Of a DNA stretch of 64,000 nt, positions 49,491 to 60,990 are shown piece by piece. Origin of the DNA: Lateolabrax maculatus. Its lineage: Eukaryota; Chordata; Actinopteri; Acropomatiformes; Lateolabracidae. The stretch is taken from positions 9,296,501 to 9,360,500 of the forward strand of contig CM062210.1 of assembly GCA_031216445.1 (NCBI GenBank), read 5' to 3'. The notes under the pieces were generated by a model, which had not been told where the DNA came from, did not search any database, and was given only the letters and a program-made list of their open reading frames with translations. A program made the translations under genes and the position numbers. How positions within the stretch are numbered: the first letter of the stretch is position 1; every line of letters starts with the position of its first letter.

Positions 49491-50672
49491 TGGCGCTGCA
49501 GACGGGCGCCTCGGTGTGTTGGTGCGCGTTACTTTTTCTTGTTTTGTGTGTAAACACTGTGTTTTGCTGCAGCACTGGAGGCTCTTTCACCAGAGAAGAG
49601 CTCATGAACATCAGGGCTACAACCCCTGTGGATTTAATTCCCACTTTCATCGCTTCATCCGTGGAATTACTGGACATTCTGGTCAAAGGTGCCCTCACCT
49701 TTGTCCACTCAGTGAAGTGCCGGAAAAGAGGGAAACGCACCGGTGCGCTCGTGCGTCTCCGCCGACGCGGATTTCGCACACCGCTACCGGGAATATTTCT
49801 TTCCAACGTGCGTTCACTTTGCAATAAACTGGACGGACTTCAGCTACTGGTTGGGAAAAACAGAGACTTTTCTTCATCTTCCGTTCTGTGCTTCACGGAG
49901 ACGTGGCTGTGCGGATCGATCCCGGACTCTGCGCTGCAGCTGGCGGGTTTCCAACTCCACAGAGCGGATCGCCACACGGAACTTTCCGGCAAGACGAAAG
50001 GAGGAGGAATCTGTTTTTATACCAACAGTGGCTGGTGCAACGACGTGACAGTGATGCTGCAACACTGTTCTCCTGATCTGGAATCATTTATCATCAACTG
50101 CAAACCTTTCTACTCCCCCCGTGAGTTCGCTTCGTTCATTCTGGTCGGTGTTTACATCCCACCGCAGGCCAACGTGCAGGAGGCCCAGCACAAACCCGGA
50201 CTCCCTAGTTATTGTCCTTGGTGACTTTAACAAAGGAAATCTCACACGTGAACTCCCCAAATACCGACAGTTTATTAAGTGCCCCACCAGAGAGGAGAAC
50301 ATCCTGGATCACTGTTACACCACAGTCAGCAGGGCCTACCACGCCGTCCCCCGAGCTCCACTGGGAAACTCTGACCACATCATGGTCCACCTGATTCCCG
50401 CTTACAGGCAGAAGTTAAAGCTCTGCTAACCTGTGGCGAGGACATCAAAGCAGTGGACCAGTGAGGCTGTGGAGGAACTCCAGGCGTGCTTGGACTGTAC
50501 TGACTGGGACGTTTTCAGGACTGCCACCAACAGTCTGGATGAGTTCACAGAGGCTGTGACATCCTACATCAGCTTCTGTGAGGACAGCTGTGTACCATCA
50601 CGCACCAGGGTGAGTTACAACAATGACAAACCCTGGTTCACAGCCAAACTCAGACAGCTACGGTCGCAAAAG
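49491..50672 (+). mobile_element. L2-clade LINE, copy A, 3'-deleted
   Basis: This is the 5' 1.18 kb of the element that is complete at 55.2 kb. It codes for the endonuclease part (NVRSLCNKLD, CFTETWL, VLGDFN, GNSDH) but is broken by the same frame change near 50,180-50,200 and the same TAA at 50,427-50,429 as copy B. It differs from B by a 9-base insertion near 49,741 and a few substitutions. It stops abruptly at a junction with the 5' host flank, where a/a/g is shared by both sides. The reverse transcriptase is missing. Confidence 0.93.
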
Positions 50673-51893
50673 CCACAGCGATGCTACATTTCCCATTTTA
50701 AGGCAGATATCATGGCCCCACACCCTGAAAATGTTGCTGTACATTTAATCGATATTTAGAGGGGATTAACCTTTAAGAGTTGGCGACCTAAAAGTAAGAG
50801 AAGTGGGCTTCGATCCCCATCCAGGCAAGATAAATCTGAGTGCTCTGTTTCTCCTTGAGCAAGGGAGATCACGCCGTGGTTGTCAGTAGATACATAAAGG
50901 TTGATGAAGAGGGTCAAACTAATTTATTGACCAAAAGTCAGGGGTCAAAGGCTCAGTTTTTGACTGACACACACATTTTCCAAGCCTTGTGACAGTGAAT
51001 TGTCCCAGTTAGCCATGCCATTGAGCAGGCATTGCACAATACCAGGATCCTGGAAATGGTTCCCATGATTGGAATGCAGGCGTTTTTAATGCTATCAAAT
51101 ACACTTGAGCTTTTTGTGGTTTGACAAGCCCAAACCTCTTCTGTGAAAAACAACTATGGCATCAAAGAAGAGGGCAAGAGAAAGTGGATCAGATTTCTGT
51201 TAGCTCACTGTAAGTTACCAAACTGTCCTGACACAGATATTATTAGGAATAGTATACAGGTTCAGCTGGGATACTTTTGGATTATATACTGTGTTTATGA
51301 ACAATATCACTGATTATATCATTCAGTGACTGGGGAAGAGGGTCTTGGCTGCACCATTCCAGCAAATGGAAACAATTATAATGTCTTGTGCATAATTTTT
51401 TCTACACGTATTTGGTGTCTTTAGAAACTTTAAGAACTCTACTGAAATTAAATCAATGTTCTGTGGGTTTGACATCTTTTAACTGCGCAGCATGAGTTTG
51501 AAAAAAGACGAGCCCACTGGCAGGTCCGTGGGGATTAGAGGTTAAGGTATTTAAATGTAAATATATATAAATATATCTTGATGTTTAAATTCAAGAAGTA
51601 GTACTGAGTTGTACCTCCCTTAATACACAATTCACTGCAAAATATTATGTCGGACTAGATTTACCGCACATGTAAAGCAAACTGAAACAGCTTCAGGGGG
51701 GATTGTGTAATTTTATGATCCATGAATCAACCAAGAACAAAAGTTCTTCGAAAGTAATAAATACACTTCTGTTTATCTTAATTGATTCTGTGGAAAAATT
51801 GTCTTTCTGCCAGCTGAAGACATACACCCTGGCCGGCAGCTCTTTTACAAATCAGATACCACAGAAAGAAAAGCAACATCTGAATCTGATTCA

Positions 51894-51899
51894 TTTATT
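51894..51899 (-). promoter_or_regulatory. Likely poly(A) signal of stefin 2
   Basis: AATAAA on the minus strand, about 200 bases past the stop at 52,094. It is conserved in stefin 3. Confidence 0.5.
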
Positions 51900-52093
51900 A
51901 ATTCATCTTGTACAAAACAGTTCCATTTTGACACACTCTAAACATCATGATCTACAGTATGTGTACAGTATGTTATTACATGTTAAAAATGAGAACATTG
52001 TTTAATATAATAGGCCAGGATCACTTGAAAATAACTGATTATAATGAGACCTCGGCCTGTAGGCACTGATGCTTTGCTTGGTTTGGGATCTCA

Positions 52094-53900
52094 TTAGAAG
52101 TATACAAGAGGGTCGTCGAGCCTCTTGAATTGTTGCATATCACTCAGCTCAAAGTCTCCTCCCGCATGTGGGAGTTGTTCGTAAACACGGAGGTGAACAT
52201 AATCCTCTCCTCCCACATGGACCTGCAAGGAAGTTAAGTAAAGTTTCAGGAGGAAGCAGAAACAAGCTCTTAACACAACACTGATCTTTTCAGTTGAAAT
52301 GGCAAACAGTTTCTTAATTACACATCTAGCAGACACAGAGCAACATTAGCATTTATTTTGAGCTGTGTTTGTGTCCACAATGTAAAAATATCAACTTTTA
52401 TTTTATGCACAAGTTGTCATGATTTCAAAACGTAAACTATCAGAATTTAAAGTAAAAATATAAAATGTGCCAAGAAAACAAGTGTCCTGCTTCAACAAAA
52501 AGTGAGTCAAGATAACTTTGGATCTTAATTTGTGACTCATTCATTGCAAAGAGAGAAAGTTTTGTAAACTTGAGTTCTGCAATTTTCAGAGTTCAATCCA
52601 TAATCAGTTATATTAAATAAACTATTTTATTATTAACTTAAAGTTGTCAGTTTCAAGTTTAAATTATGTAGTTATCACTTTCAGATGAGTTCAGTCTTCT
52701 AACTGAATGAGTTGACAAAATTGATTGTTTACTTAACTCATCAAATGATGTTATTTAGAAACATTGCTAGTTTATTAGCAATTACTTCCCATCATGCACT
52801 GCATTAAGTTTAATTTTAAGGTTAAAATTTGGTAGAAATCTGTGTTTTTCTAAAATGAAAAAAAGTCACATTTGGGGGCAGTTCAGTGTCTTTTTAAACA
52901 CGTCTCACAGGAACTACATGGTCTTCAAAATGAACACAATGCAAACCATGATGATGGTATGCACTTCAGCCACTCCCTGCTCTGGATCATTCACGCTGGA
53001 AATACAGTGAAACTTAAAGAAATCACTGCTCGTGAGGAATCCACTTAATAAGCGAGACAGTAAAATGAAAACTAAAACTTGGAACAGATTTGAGTCACTT
53101 AAATAGACTAAATGAGCAGAAATAAGAAATGTGAGATATTCTGGTCTCCACCAACTCCTGAGAAAAATATCTGGCTCTCTTACTGCTTAACGCTCCACTA
53201 TGTTCACCAGGTAGACACAAACGTTGTCTATCTGACCTTTGGGGCTGGACAGGTGGTGCACAGTGGGTTTTGTACAGCTTTTTTCTAGAGCGGTGACAGT
53301 GAACCGAAACATTAAAGTTGTGGGCCAGGCAACCAAAACAAGGACTTAAAGCCACTATAAACCTTCACAGAAATGAGGGGAGCTGCAGAGCCCAGTGATT
53401 CAACCAGGGTTCATCACTAAAAGTGACCCCTTTCACATTAAAGTAGACATGTGATCCATTGTTTATATCAAAAAATACTGATTATTGCTGCTTTACATCT
53501 CACTTGATCTCTTTGCTGCAGACTTAAAGTTGTTTCCAGTCATTTTGGTTTGTAATGAGCCCCTTTGTGTTCATTGCCTTGTAAATAATAATTACCTTAA
53601 TGAAGTAGTTGGTCCCAGCCACAACCTGTGTGGCGTAGATATTGGCTTTGAAAACATCATAAGTCTTCCCTGCTTTTTTCTCTGCATGGGGCTTCATCTG
53701 AGAGACAATGAGATGATAACAACATCATAATTACACACAGGCCCTGTTTGCTGTGTGCGAATAGTTTCAAGGGGGGAAAAGAAACAAAAAAACAACTGTA
53801 ATGGTAATCATCAGTTATTTCTACTTACTTGATCACATATCTTCTGGACTTCCTCGTTGGCAGCAACTGGCTTGGGAAGCCCTCCACACTTCGTCGACAT
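52094..53900 (-). CDS. Stefin (type 1 cystatin) 2, cystatin B-like, 100 aa
   Basis: Exons: 53900-53829 (24 codons), 53697-53596 (34), 52222-52094 (42 and stop), all phase 0. It should inhibit cysteine cathepsins in the cytosol. The N-terminal trunk is MSTKCGGLPKPVAANEEVQK with the conserved Gly. The first hairpin loop is QVVAGTNYF. The strand GGEDYVHLRVYEQLPH carries the second loop LPH, and the tail ends DDPLVYF. No signal peptide is present. The exon sizes equal those of stefin 3 at 62 kb, from which it arose by block duplication. The two proteins differ at 19 of 100 residues, far more than their main intron would predict. It is also paralogous to stefin 1. Confidence 0.9.
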
Positions 53901-54220
53901 TGTGACGGTTTTCAGTGATGAAAATGAGCCAAAGATGAACAAGACACACAGAGCTTCTCTCAGTTTTAAAGCATGGATGTCAGGAAGTCACATGACGCTG
54001 TGTTTTGGATTATACCATCAGCGTAGGGGGGTTTCTTTTTTTACCAATGTCGTTAACCGACTAAAACATCCAATAAAGCCTCTGAATCGTCGATATTAAA
54101 CTACTTTTACAATTATAGTATACATTGTTTGCAGTAGAGAAAGTATGAGAAAGGAAGGTTTTTAATATATATTTGAAGTTTTGTCTTTCGTCGCCCTCTT
54201 CACGGACAATGTGTCTTTTT

Positions 54221-54274
54221 CTCTACTGAAATTAAATCAATGTTCTGTGGGTTTGACATCTTTTAACTGCGCAG
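54221..54274. repeat. Orphan fragment of the downstream flank at the block A/B joint
   Basis: 'ctctactgaaattaaatcaa' through 'aactgcgcag' matches 51,437-51,490 and the equivalent places at 58,818 and 60,306. It lies exactly between blocks A and B and marks a breakpoint of the duplication. Confidence 0.85.
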
Positions 54275-55194
54275 CCAAGATTACAACCAAGATTACTTAA
54301 AATGTATTTAAATTATGCATTTGAAAAGTTGAAAAAAGTAATGAAATGTAATGTTAAATGCATCAATAATTGCCTTGTGATTTGAAACTTCATTTTTTTT
54401 AGAAAGATGTTAATGTAATTTCTACAATATATGTTCATTACACACTGATCAGTCATAAAGTTCATGGCTGTCCTCCAATGCAGTGGGTGTCATTCTTACA
54501 TTTTACTGTACTGTAAGTGACTCATGCAAATGTTTTCAAAGTTGGGTGTGTTTCAAGGTTCAGTGGAATCGCAAAGATAGATACAGTTTAAGTTTAAGGG
54601 TGTGTCATTTTTCTCTGGGTGAGATTGATGCCAAAAGCCTTAAAACAGTTTATAATGTAACTAGTAAGATGTACCTTTGAATGATTTCTGGTGTAAAGAA
54701 TCATATTATTTTTAAGAATAAACATATTCTTCTATTCTACATATTTTAAACTGCTGACCATATATTGGGAAAGACCAAGCTTTAACTCTAACTCTGTCAC
54801 TTTTCATGTTCATTGTTTTTATTTTTGCACTTCACAGCAAATCACAGCAATCCACCTTCAATTCTAAGCCACAGCAATGCTACATTTCCCATTTTAAGGC
54901 AGATATCATGGCCCCACACCCTGAAATGTTGCTGTACATTAAATCGATATTTAGAGGGGATTAACCTTTAAGAGGTGGCGACCTAAAAGTAAGAGAAGTG
55001 GGCTTCGATCCCCATCCAGGCAAGATAAATCTGAGTGCTCTGTTTCTCCTTGAGCAAGGGAGATCAGGCCGTGGTTGTCAGTAGATACATAAAGGTTGAT
55101 GAAGAGGGTCAAACTAATTTATTGACCAAAAGTCAGGGGTCAAAGGCTCAGTTTTTGACTGACACACACATTTTCCAAGCCTTGTGACAGTGAA

Positions 55195-56149
55195 TTGTTC
55201 CAGTTAGCCATGCCATTGATGGCGCTGCAGACGGGCGCCTCGGTGTGTTGGTGCGCGTTACTTTTTCTTGTTTTGTGTGTAAACACTGTGTTTTGCTGCA
55301 GCACTGGAGGCTCTTTCACCAGAGAAGAGCTCATGAACATCAGGGCTACAACCCCTGTGGATTTAATTCCCACTTTCATCGCTTCATCCGTGGAATTACT
55401 GGACATTCTGGTCAAAGGTGCCCTCACCTTTGTCCACTCAGTGAAGCGCCGGAGGAGAGGGAAACGCACCGTGCGTCTCCGCCGACGCGGATTTCGCACA
55501 CCGCTACCGGGAATATTTCTTTCCAACGTGCGTTCACTTTGCAATAAACTGGACGAACTTCAGCTACTGGTTGGGAAAAACAGAGACTTTTCTTCATCTT
55601 CCGTTCTGTGCTTCACGGAGACGTGGCTGTGCGGATCGATCCCGGACTCTGCGCTGCAGCTGGCGGGTTTCCAACTCCACAGAGCGGATCGCCACACGGA
55701 ACTTTCCGGCAAGACGAAAGGAGGAGGAATCTGTTTTTATACCAACAGTGGCTGGTGCAACGACGTGACAGTGATGCTGCAACACTGTTCTCCTGATCTG
55801 GAATCATTTATCATCAACTGCAAACCTTTCTACTCCCCCCGTGAGTTCGCTTCGTTCATTCTGGTCGGTGTTTACATCCCACCGCAGGCCAACGTGCAGG
55901 AGGCCCAGCACAAACCCGGACTCCCTAGTTATTGTCCTTGGTGACTTTAACAAAGGAAATCTCACACGTGAACTCCCCAAATACCGACAGTTTATTAAGT
56001 GCCCCACCAGAGAGGAGAACATCCTGGATCACTGTTACACCACAGTCAGCAGGGCCTACCACGCCGTCCCCCGAGCTCCACTGGGAAACTCTGACCACAT
56101 CATGGTCCACCTGATTCCCGCTTACAGGCAGAAGTTAAAGCTCTGCTAA
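55195..56149 (+). pseudogene. LINE endonuclease region, frameshifted and stopped
   Basis: The frame from 55,195 runs into host flank at its start (the first few codons are not from the element). It then reads the apurinic-type endonuclease domain: SFTREELMNIR, NVRSLCNKLDELQLL, VLCFTETWL, GGGICFYTNSGWC, ASFILVGVYIPPQANVQ. Near 55,900-55,920 codons are missing and the reading frame shifts by one. The second half continues in frame 2 (VIVLGDFNKGNL, ILDHCYT, LGNSDHIMVHL) to a TAA at 56,147-56,149. Both lesions are shared with copy A. The acidic and His catalytic residues remain recognisable. Confidence 0.88.
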
Positions 56150-58408
56150 CCTGTGGCGAGGACATCAAAGCAGTGGACCAGTGAGGCTGTGGAGGAACTC
56201 CAGGCGTGCTTGGACTGTACTGACTGGGACGTTTTCAGGACTGCCACCAACAGTCTGGATGAGTTCACAGAGGCTGTGACATCCTACATCAGCTTCTGTG
56301 AGGACAGCTGTGTACCATCACGCACCAGGGTGAGTTACAACAATGACAAACCCTGGTTCACAGCCAAACTCAGACAGCTACGGTTGCAAAAGGAGGAAGC
56401 ATTTAGGAGTGGAGACAGAGGCAGGTTCAAAGAGGCCAAGTACAGGTTTAGAAAGGAGGTGAGAGGAGCTAAACGACTGTACTCTGAGAAACTCCAACAA
56501 CAGTTCTCAGCCAGCGACTCTGCTTCTGTCTGGAAGGGGCTCAGACAGATCACCAACTACAAACCCAGAGCCCCCCACTCTGCTCACGACCTGCGCCTGG
56601 CCAACAACCTGAACGACTTCTACTGTCGTTTCGAAAGACAATGGGTCAGTCCTGACACCACGCCCCGTGACTCGATGGCCTCTCCACAACCTCACACCTC
56701 AGAGGCCCCCTCCTCCCCCTCCTCCCCCTCCACAGTGACACCTCTCTCAATCCTGGAGAGGGACGTTAACAGACTCTTTAAGAGACAGAACCCCCGCAAA
56801 GCAGCCGGGCCACACTCTGTCTCTCCATCCACCCTGAAGCACTGTGCTGATCAGCTGTCTCCGATATTCACGGATATCTTCAACACTTCACTGGAGACAT
56901 GCCACGTACCAGCCTGCTTCAAGACTTCCACCATCATCCCTGTTCCCAAGAAGCCAAGGACCACAGGACTTAATGACTACAGACCCGTCGCCCTGACCTC
57001 TGTGGTAATGAAGTCATTTGAGCGCCTTGTGCTGTCCCACCTCAAATTCATCACTGACCCGCTCCTGGACCCCCTGCAGTTTGCCTACAGAGCCAACAGG
57101 TCTGTAGATGATGCAGTCAACTTGACCCTCCACTTCATCCTCCAGCATCTGGACTCCGCGGGAACCTATGCCAGGATCCTGTTTGTGGATTTCAGCTCTG
57201 CCTTCAACACCATCATCCCGGCTCTGCTGCAGGACAAGCTCTCCCAGCTGAGCGTGCCTGACTCCACCTGCAGGTGGATCACAGACTTCCTGTCCGACAG
57301 GAGGCAGCACGTGAAGCTGGGGAAACATGTCTCTGACTCCAGGACAATCAGCACCGGTTCTCCTCAAGGCTGCGTTTTTTCCCCTCTACTCTTCTCCCTG
57401 TACACCAACAGCTGCACCTCCAGTCACCAGTCTGTCAAGCTCCTGAAGTTTGCGGACGACACCACCCTCATCGGACTCATCTCTGGTGGGGATGAGTCTG
57501 CCTACAGGTGGGAGATTGAGCATCTGGTGTCCTGGTGCAGCCAGAACGACTTGGAGCTCAATGCTCTCAAGACAGTGGAGATGGTTGTGGACTACAGAAA
57601 GGACCCAGCCCCACTCACCCCCATCACCCTGAGAGACTCCCTAGTCAACACTGTGGAGTCCGTCCGCTTCCTGGGCTCCATCATCTCCCAGGACCTCAAG
57701 TGGGAGCTGAACATCAGCTCCATCACTAAGAAAGCACAGCAGAGGATGTACTTTCTGCGGCAGCTGAAGAAATTCAACCTGCCAAAGACGATGTTGGTGC
57801 ACTTTTACACTGCCATCATCGAGTCCATCCTCACCTCCTCCATCACCGTCTGGTACGCTGCTGCTACTGCCAAGGACAAGGGCAGACTGCAGCGTATCAT
57901 TCGCTCCGCAGAGAAGGTGATTGGCTGCAATCTACCTTCTCTCCAGGACCTGTACACCTCCAGGACCCGGAGGCGTGCAGGGAAGATTGTGGCCGACCCC
58001 TCCCACCCTGGTCACAAACTGTTCGAGACTCTCCCCTCTGGCAGGAGGCTGCGGTCCATCAGGACCAAAACCTCTCGCCACAAGAACATTTTTTTTCCCG
58101 TCTGCAGTTGGCCTGATCAACAAGGCCCGGGACCCCCACTGACACGGACCCTTATCCCCAAACAGACACTACGCGTTACATTAACGCACAGACCCCCGGC
58201 GAAATGCGTTACATTAACGCACACTAGTGGACTGTTAGTACTTTAAAATACGACACTTATGTATACCCTTGCACCTTGCACTACTTGTCTTGTCTGTACT
58301 TGTCTGTAATTGTCTGTACTTGTTACGCACCAATACACCACAGCAAATTCCTCGTATGTGAAAACCTACTTGGCAATAAACCCAATTCTGATTCTGATTC
58401 TGATTCTG
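55220..58408 (+). mobile_element. L2-clade LINE, copy B, near full length
   Basis: The element spans an endonuclease region, a reverse transcriptase and a short 3' tail ending in tandem ATTCTG units (58,385-58,408), typical of L2/CR1-type LINEs. Comparison with the empty site at 59,889-59,898 places the insertion in ccattga|gcag|gcattg: the four bases gcag are absent from the filled site and no target duplication is seen. The order of domains and FADD active site fit the L2 clade. Closely related names (Maui-type) are possible. Confidence 0.9.
56153..58246 (+). CDS. LINE reverse transcriptase frame (open, 697 codons)
   Basis: This open frame follows directly, in the same frame, after the TAA at 56,147 and codes for the rest of the LINE polyprotein. 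Visible reverse-transcriptase blocks: NDYRPVALTSVVMKSFERL (near 56,970), FVDFSSAFNTI (57,182), GSPQGCVFSPLLFSLY (57,357) and the active site LKFADDTTLI (57,445). After these come the thumb-like region RFLGSIISQDLKW and the C-terminal LPSLQDLYTSR region. There is no ATG at the start, so by itself it is unlikely to be translated well. The element is probably dead because of the upstream lesions, although the transcriptase part is undamaged. Confidence 0.85.
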   Translation: MARTSKQWTSEAVEELQACLDCTDWDVFRTATNSLDEFTEAVTSYISFCEDSCVPSRTRVSYNNDKPWFTAKLRQLRLQKEEAFRSGDRGRFKEAKYRFRKEVRGAKRLYSEKLQQQFSASDSASVWKGLRQITNYKPRAPHSAHDLRLANNLNDFYCRFERQWVSPDTTPRDSMASPQPHTSEAPSSPSSPSTVTPLSILERDVNRLFKRQNPRKAAGPHSVSPSTLKHCADQLSPIFTDIFNTSLETCHVPACFKTSTIIPVPKKPRTTGLNDYRPVALTSVVMKSFERLVLSHLKFITDPLLDPLQFAYRANRSVDDAVNLTLHFILQHLDSAGTYARILFVDFSSAFNTIIPALLQDKLSQLSVPDSTCRWITDFLSDRRQHVKLGKHVSDSRTISTGSPQGCVFSPLLFSLYTNSCTSSHQSVKLLKFADDTTLIGLISGGDESAYRWEIEHLVSWCSQNDLELNALKTVEMVVDYRKDPAPLTPITLRDSLVNTVESVRFLGSIISQDLKWELNISSITKKAQQRMYFLRQLKKFNLPKTMLVHFYTAIIESILTSSITVWYAAATAKDKGRLQRIIRSAEKVIGCNLPSLQDLYTSRTRRRAGKIVADPSHPGHKLFETLPSGRRLRSIRTKTSRHKNIFFPVCSWPDQQGPGPPLTRTLIPKQTLRVTLTHRPPAKCVTLTHTSGLLVL

Positions 58409-59228
58409 GCATTGCACAATACCAGGATCCTGGAAATGGTTCCCATAATTGGAATGCAGGCGTTTTTAATGCTATCAAATACACTTGAGCTTTTTGTGGT
58501 TTGACAAGCCCAAACCTCTTCTGTGAAAAACAACTATGGCATCAAAGAAGAGGGCAAGAGAAAGTGGATCAGATTTCTGTTAGCTCACTGAAAGTTACCA
58601 AACTGTCCTGACACAGATATTATTAGGAATAGTATACAGGTTCAGCTGGGATACTTTTGGATTATATACTGTGTTTATGAACAATATCACTGATTATATC
58701 ATTCAGTGACTGGTGAAGAGGGTCTTGGCTGCACCATTCCAGCAAATGGAAATAATTATAATGTCTTGTGCATAATTTTTTCTACACGTATTTGGTGTCT
58801 TTAGAAACTTTAAGAACTCTACTGAAATTAAATCAATGTTCTGTGGGTTTGACATCTTTTAACTGCGCAGCATGAGTTTGAAAAAAGACGAGCCCACTGG
58901 CAGGTCCGTGGGGATTAGAGGTTAAGGTATTTAAATGTAAATATATATAAATATATAAATATATCTTGATGTTTAAATTCAAGAAGTAGTAGTGAGTTGT
59001 TCTAGTTCTTAATACACAATTCATTGTAAAATATTATGTCGGACTAGATTTACCGCACATGTAAAGCAAACAAACAGCTTCAGGGGGGATTGTGTAATTT
59101 TATGATCCATGAATCAACCAGGAACCTGGAGCAACAGCTGCCATTTGGCAGACAAAAGATCTTCGAAGTAATAAATACACTTCTGTTTATCTCTATTGAT
59201 TCTGTGGAAAAACTGTCTTTCTGCCACT
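58409..59228. other. Truncated downstream flank without stefin gene
   Basis: After the LINE the sequence follows the same flank seen at 51,031-51,805, but it breaks off at gtctttctgcca and jumps to ctggttcagtggaatcg, the middle of a new 5' flank. The match stops inside what would be the stefin 3' UTR, so no stefin exon follows this copy. Confidence 0.88.
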
Positions 59229-60790
59229 GGTTCAGTGGAATCGCAAAGATAGATACAGTTTAAGTTTAAGGGTGTGTCATTTTTCTCTGGGTGAGATTGA
59301 TGCCAAAAGCCTTAAAACAGTTTATAATGTAACTAGTAAGATGTACCTTTGAATGATTTCTGGTGTAAAGAATCATATTATTTTTAAGAATAAACATATT
59401 CTTCTATTCTACATATTTTAAACTGCTGACCATATATTGGGAAAGACCAAGCTTTAACTCTAACTCTGTCACTTTTCATGTTCATTGTTTTTATTTTTGC
59501 ACTTCACAGCAAATCACAGCAATCCACCTTCAATTCTAAGCCACAGCAATGCTACATTTCCCATTTTAAGGCAGATATCATGGCCCCACACCCTGAAAAT
59601 GTTGCTGTACATTAAATTGATATTTAGAGGGGATTAACCTTTAAGAGGTGGCGACCTAAAAGTAAGAGAAGTGGGCTTCGATCCCCATCCAGGCAAGATA
59701 AATCTGAGTGCTCTGTTTCTCCTTGAGCAAGGGAGATCACGCCGTGGTTGTCAGTAGATACATAAAGGTTGATGAAGAGGGTCAAACTAATTTATTGACC
59801 AAAAGTCAGGGGTCAAAGGCTCAGTTTTTGACTGACACACACATTTTCCAAGCCTTGTGACAGTGAATTGTCCCAGTTAGCCATGCCATTGAGCAGGCAT
59901 TGCACAATACCAGGATCCTGGAAATGGTTCCCATAATTGGAATGCAGTCGTTTTTAATGCTATCAAATACACTTGAGCTTTTTGTGGTTTGGCAAGCCCA
60001 AACCTCTTCTGTGAAAAACAACTATGGCATCAAAGAAGAGGGCAAGAGAAAGTGGATCAGATTTCTGTTAGCTCACTGTAAGTTACCAAACTGTCGTGAC
60101 ACAGATATTATTAGGAATAGTATACAGGTTCAGCTGGGATACTTTTGTATTATATACTGTGTTTATGAACAATATCACTGATTATATCATTCAGTGACTG
60201 GTGAAGAGGGTCTTGGCTGCACCATTCCAGCAAATGGAAATAATTATAGTGTCTTGTGCATAATTTTTTTCTACACGTATTTGGTGTCTTTAGAAACTTT
60301 AAGAACTCTACTGAAATTAAATCAATGTTCTGTGGGTTTGACATCTTTTAACTGCGCAGCATGAATTTAAAAAAAGACGAGCCCACTGGCAGGTCCATGG
60401 GGATTAGAGGTTAAGGTATTTAAATGTAAATATATATAAATATATCCTGATGTTTAAATTCAAGAAGTAGTACTGAGTTGTACCTCCCTTAATACACAAT
60501 TCACTGCAAAATATTATGTCGGACTAGATTTACCGCACATGTAAAGCAAACTGAAACAGCTTCAGGGGGGATTGTGTAATTTTATGATCCATGAATCAAC
60601 CAAGAACCTGGAGCAACAGCTGCTATTTGGCTGACAAAAGTTCTTCGAAAGTAATAAATACACTTCTGTTTATCTTTATTGATTCTGTGGAAAAATTGTC
60701 TTTCTGCCAGCTGAAGACATACACCCTGGCCTGCAGCTCTTTTACAAATCAGATACCACAGAAAGAAAAGCAACATCTGAATCTGATTCA

Positions 60791-60796
60791 TTTATT
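60791..60796 (-). promoter_or_regulatory. Likely poly(A) signal of stefin 3
   Basis: AATAAA on the minus strand, about 200 bases past the stop at 60,991, at the same place as in stefin 2. Confidence 0.5.
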
Positions 60797-60990
60797 AATT
60801 CATCTTGTACAAAACAGTTCCATTTTGACACACTCTAAACATCATGATCTACAGTATGTGTACAGTATGTTATTACATGTTAAAAATGAGAACATTGTTT
60901 AATAGAATAGGCCAGGATCATTTGAAAATAACTGATTATAATGAGACTGCGGCCTGTAGGCACTGATGCTTTGCTTGGTTTGGGATCTCA

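Larger units (their letters stand above)
48536..54213. repeat. Tandem duplication block A (stefin + LINE unit)
   Basis: Block A begins at attacttaaaatgtattt (48,536) and ends near tcacggacaatgtg (54,213). Its order is: LINE-filled flank (48,536-49,490), LINE 5' part (49,491-50,672), LINE-empty flank (50,673-51,030), downstream flank, stefin gene. Block B (54,288-62,922) has the same order but keeps about 3.15 kb that A has lost. Identity is about 98-99% over most non-coding parts by eye. Confidence 0.9.

Noticed and set aside
49411..49824. Minus-strand frames over the LINE endonuclease (also 55,140-55,544)
   Set aside because: They are antisense shadows of the LINE coding frame and occur in both duplicated copies for that reason.
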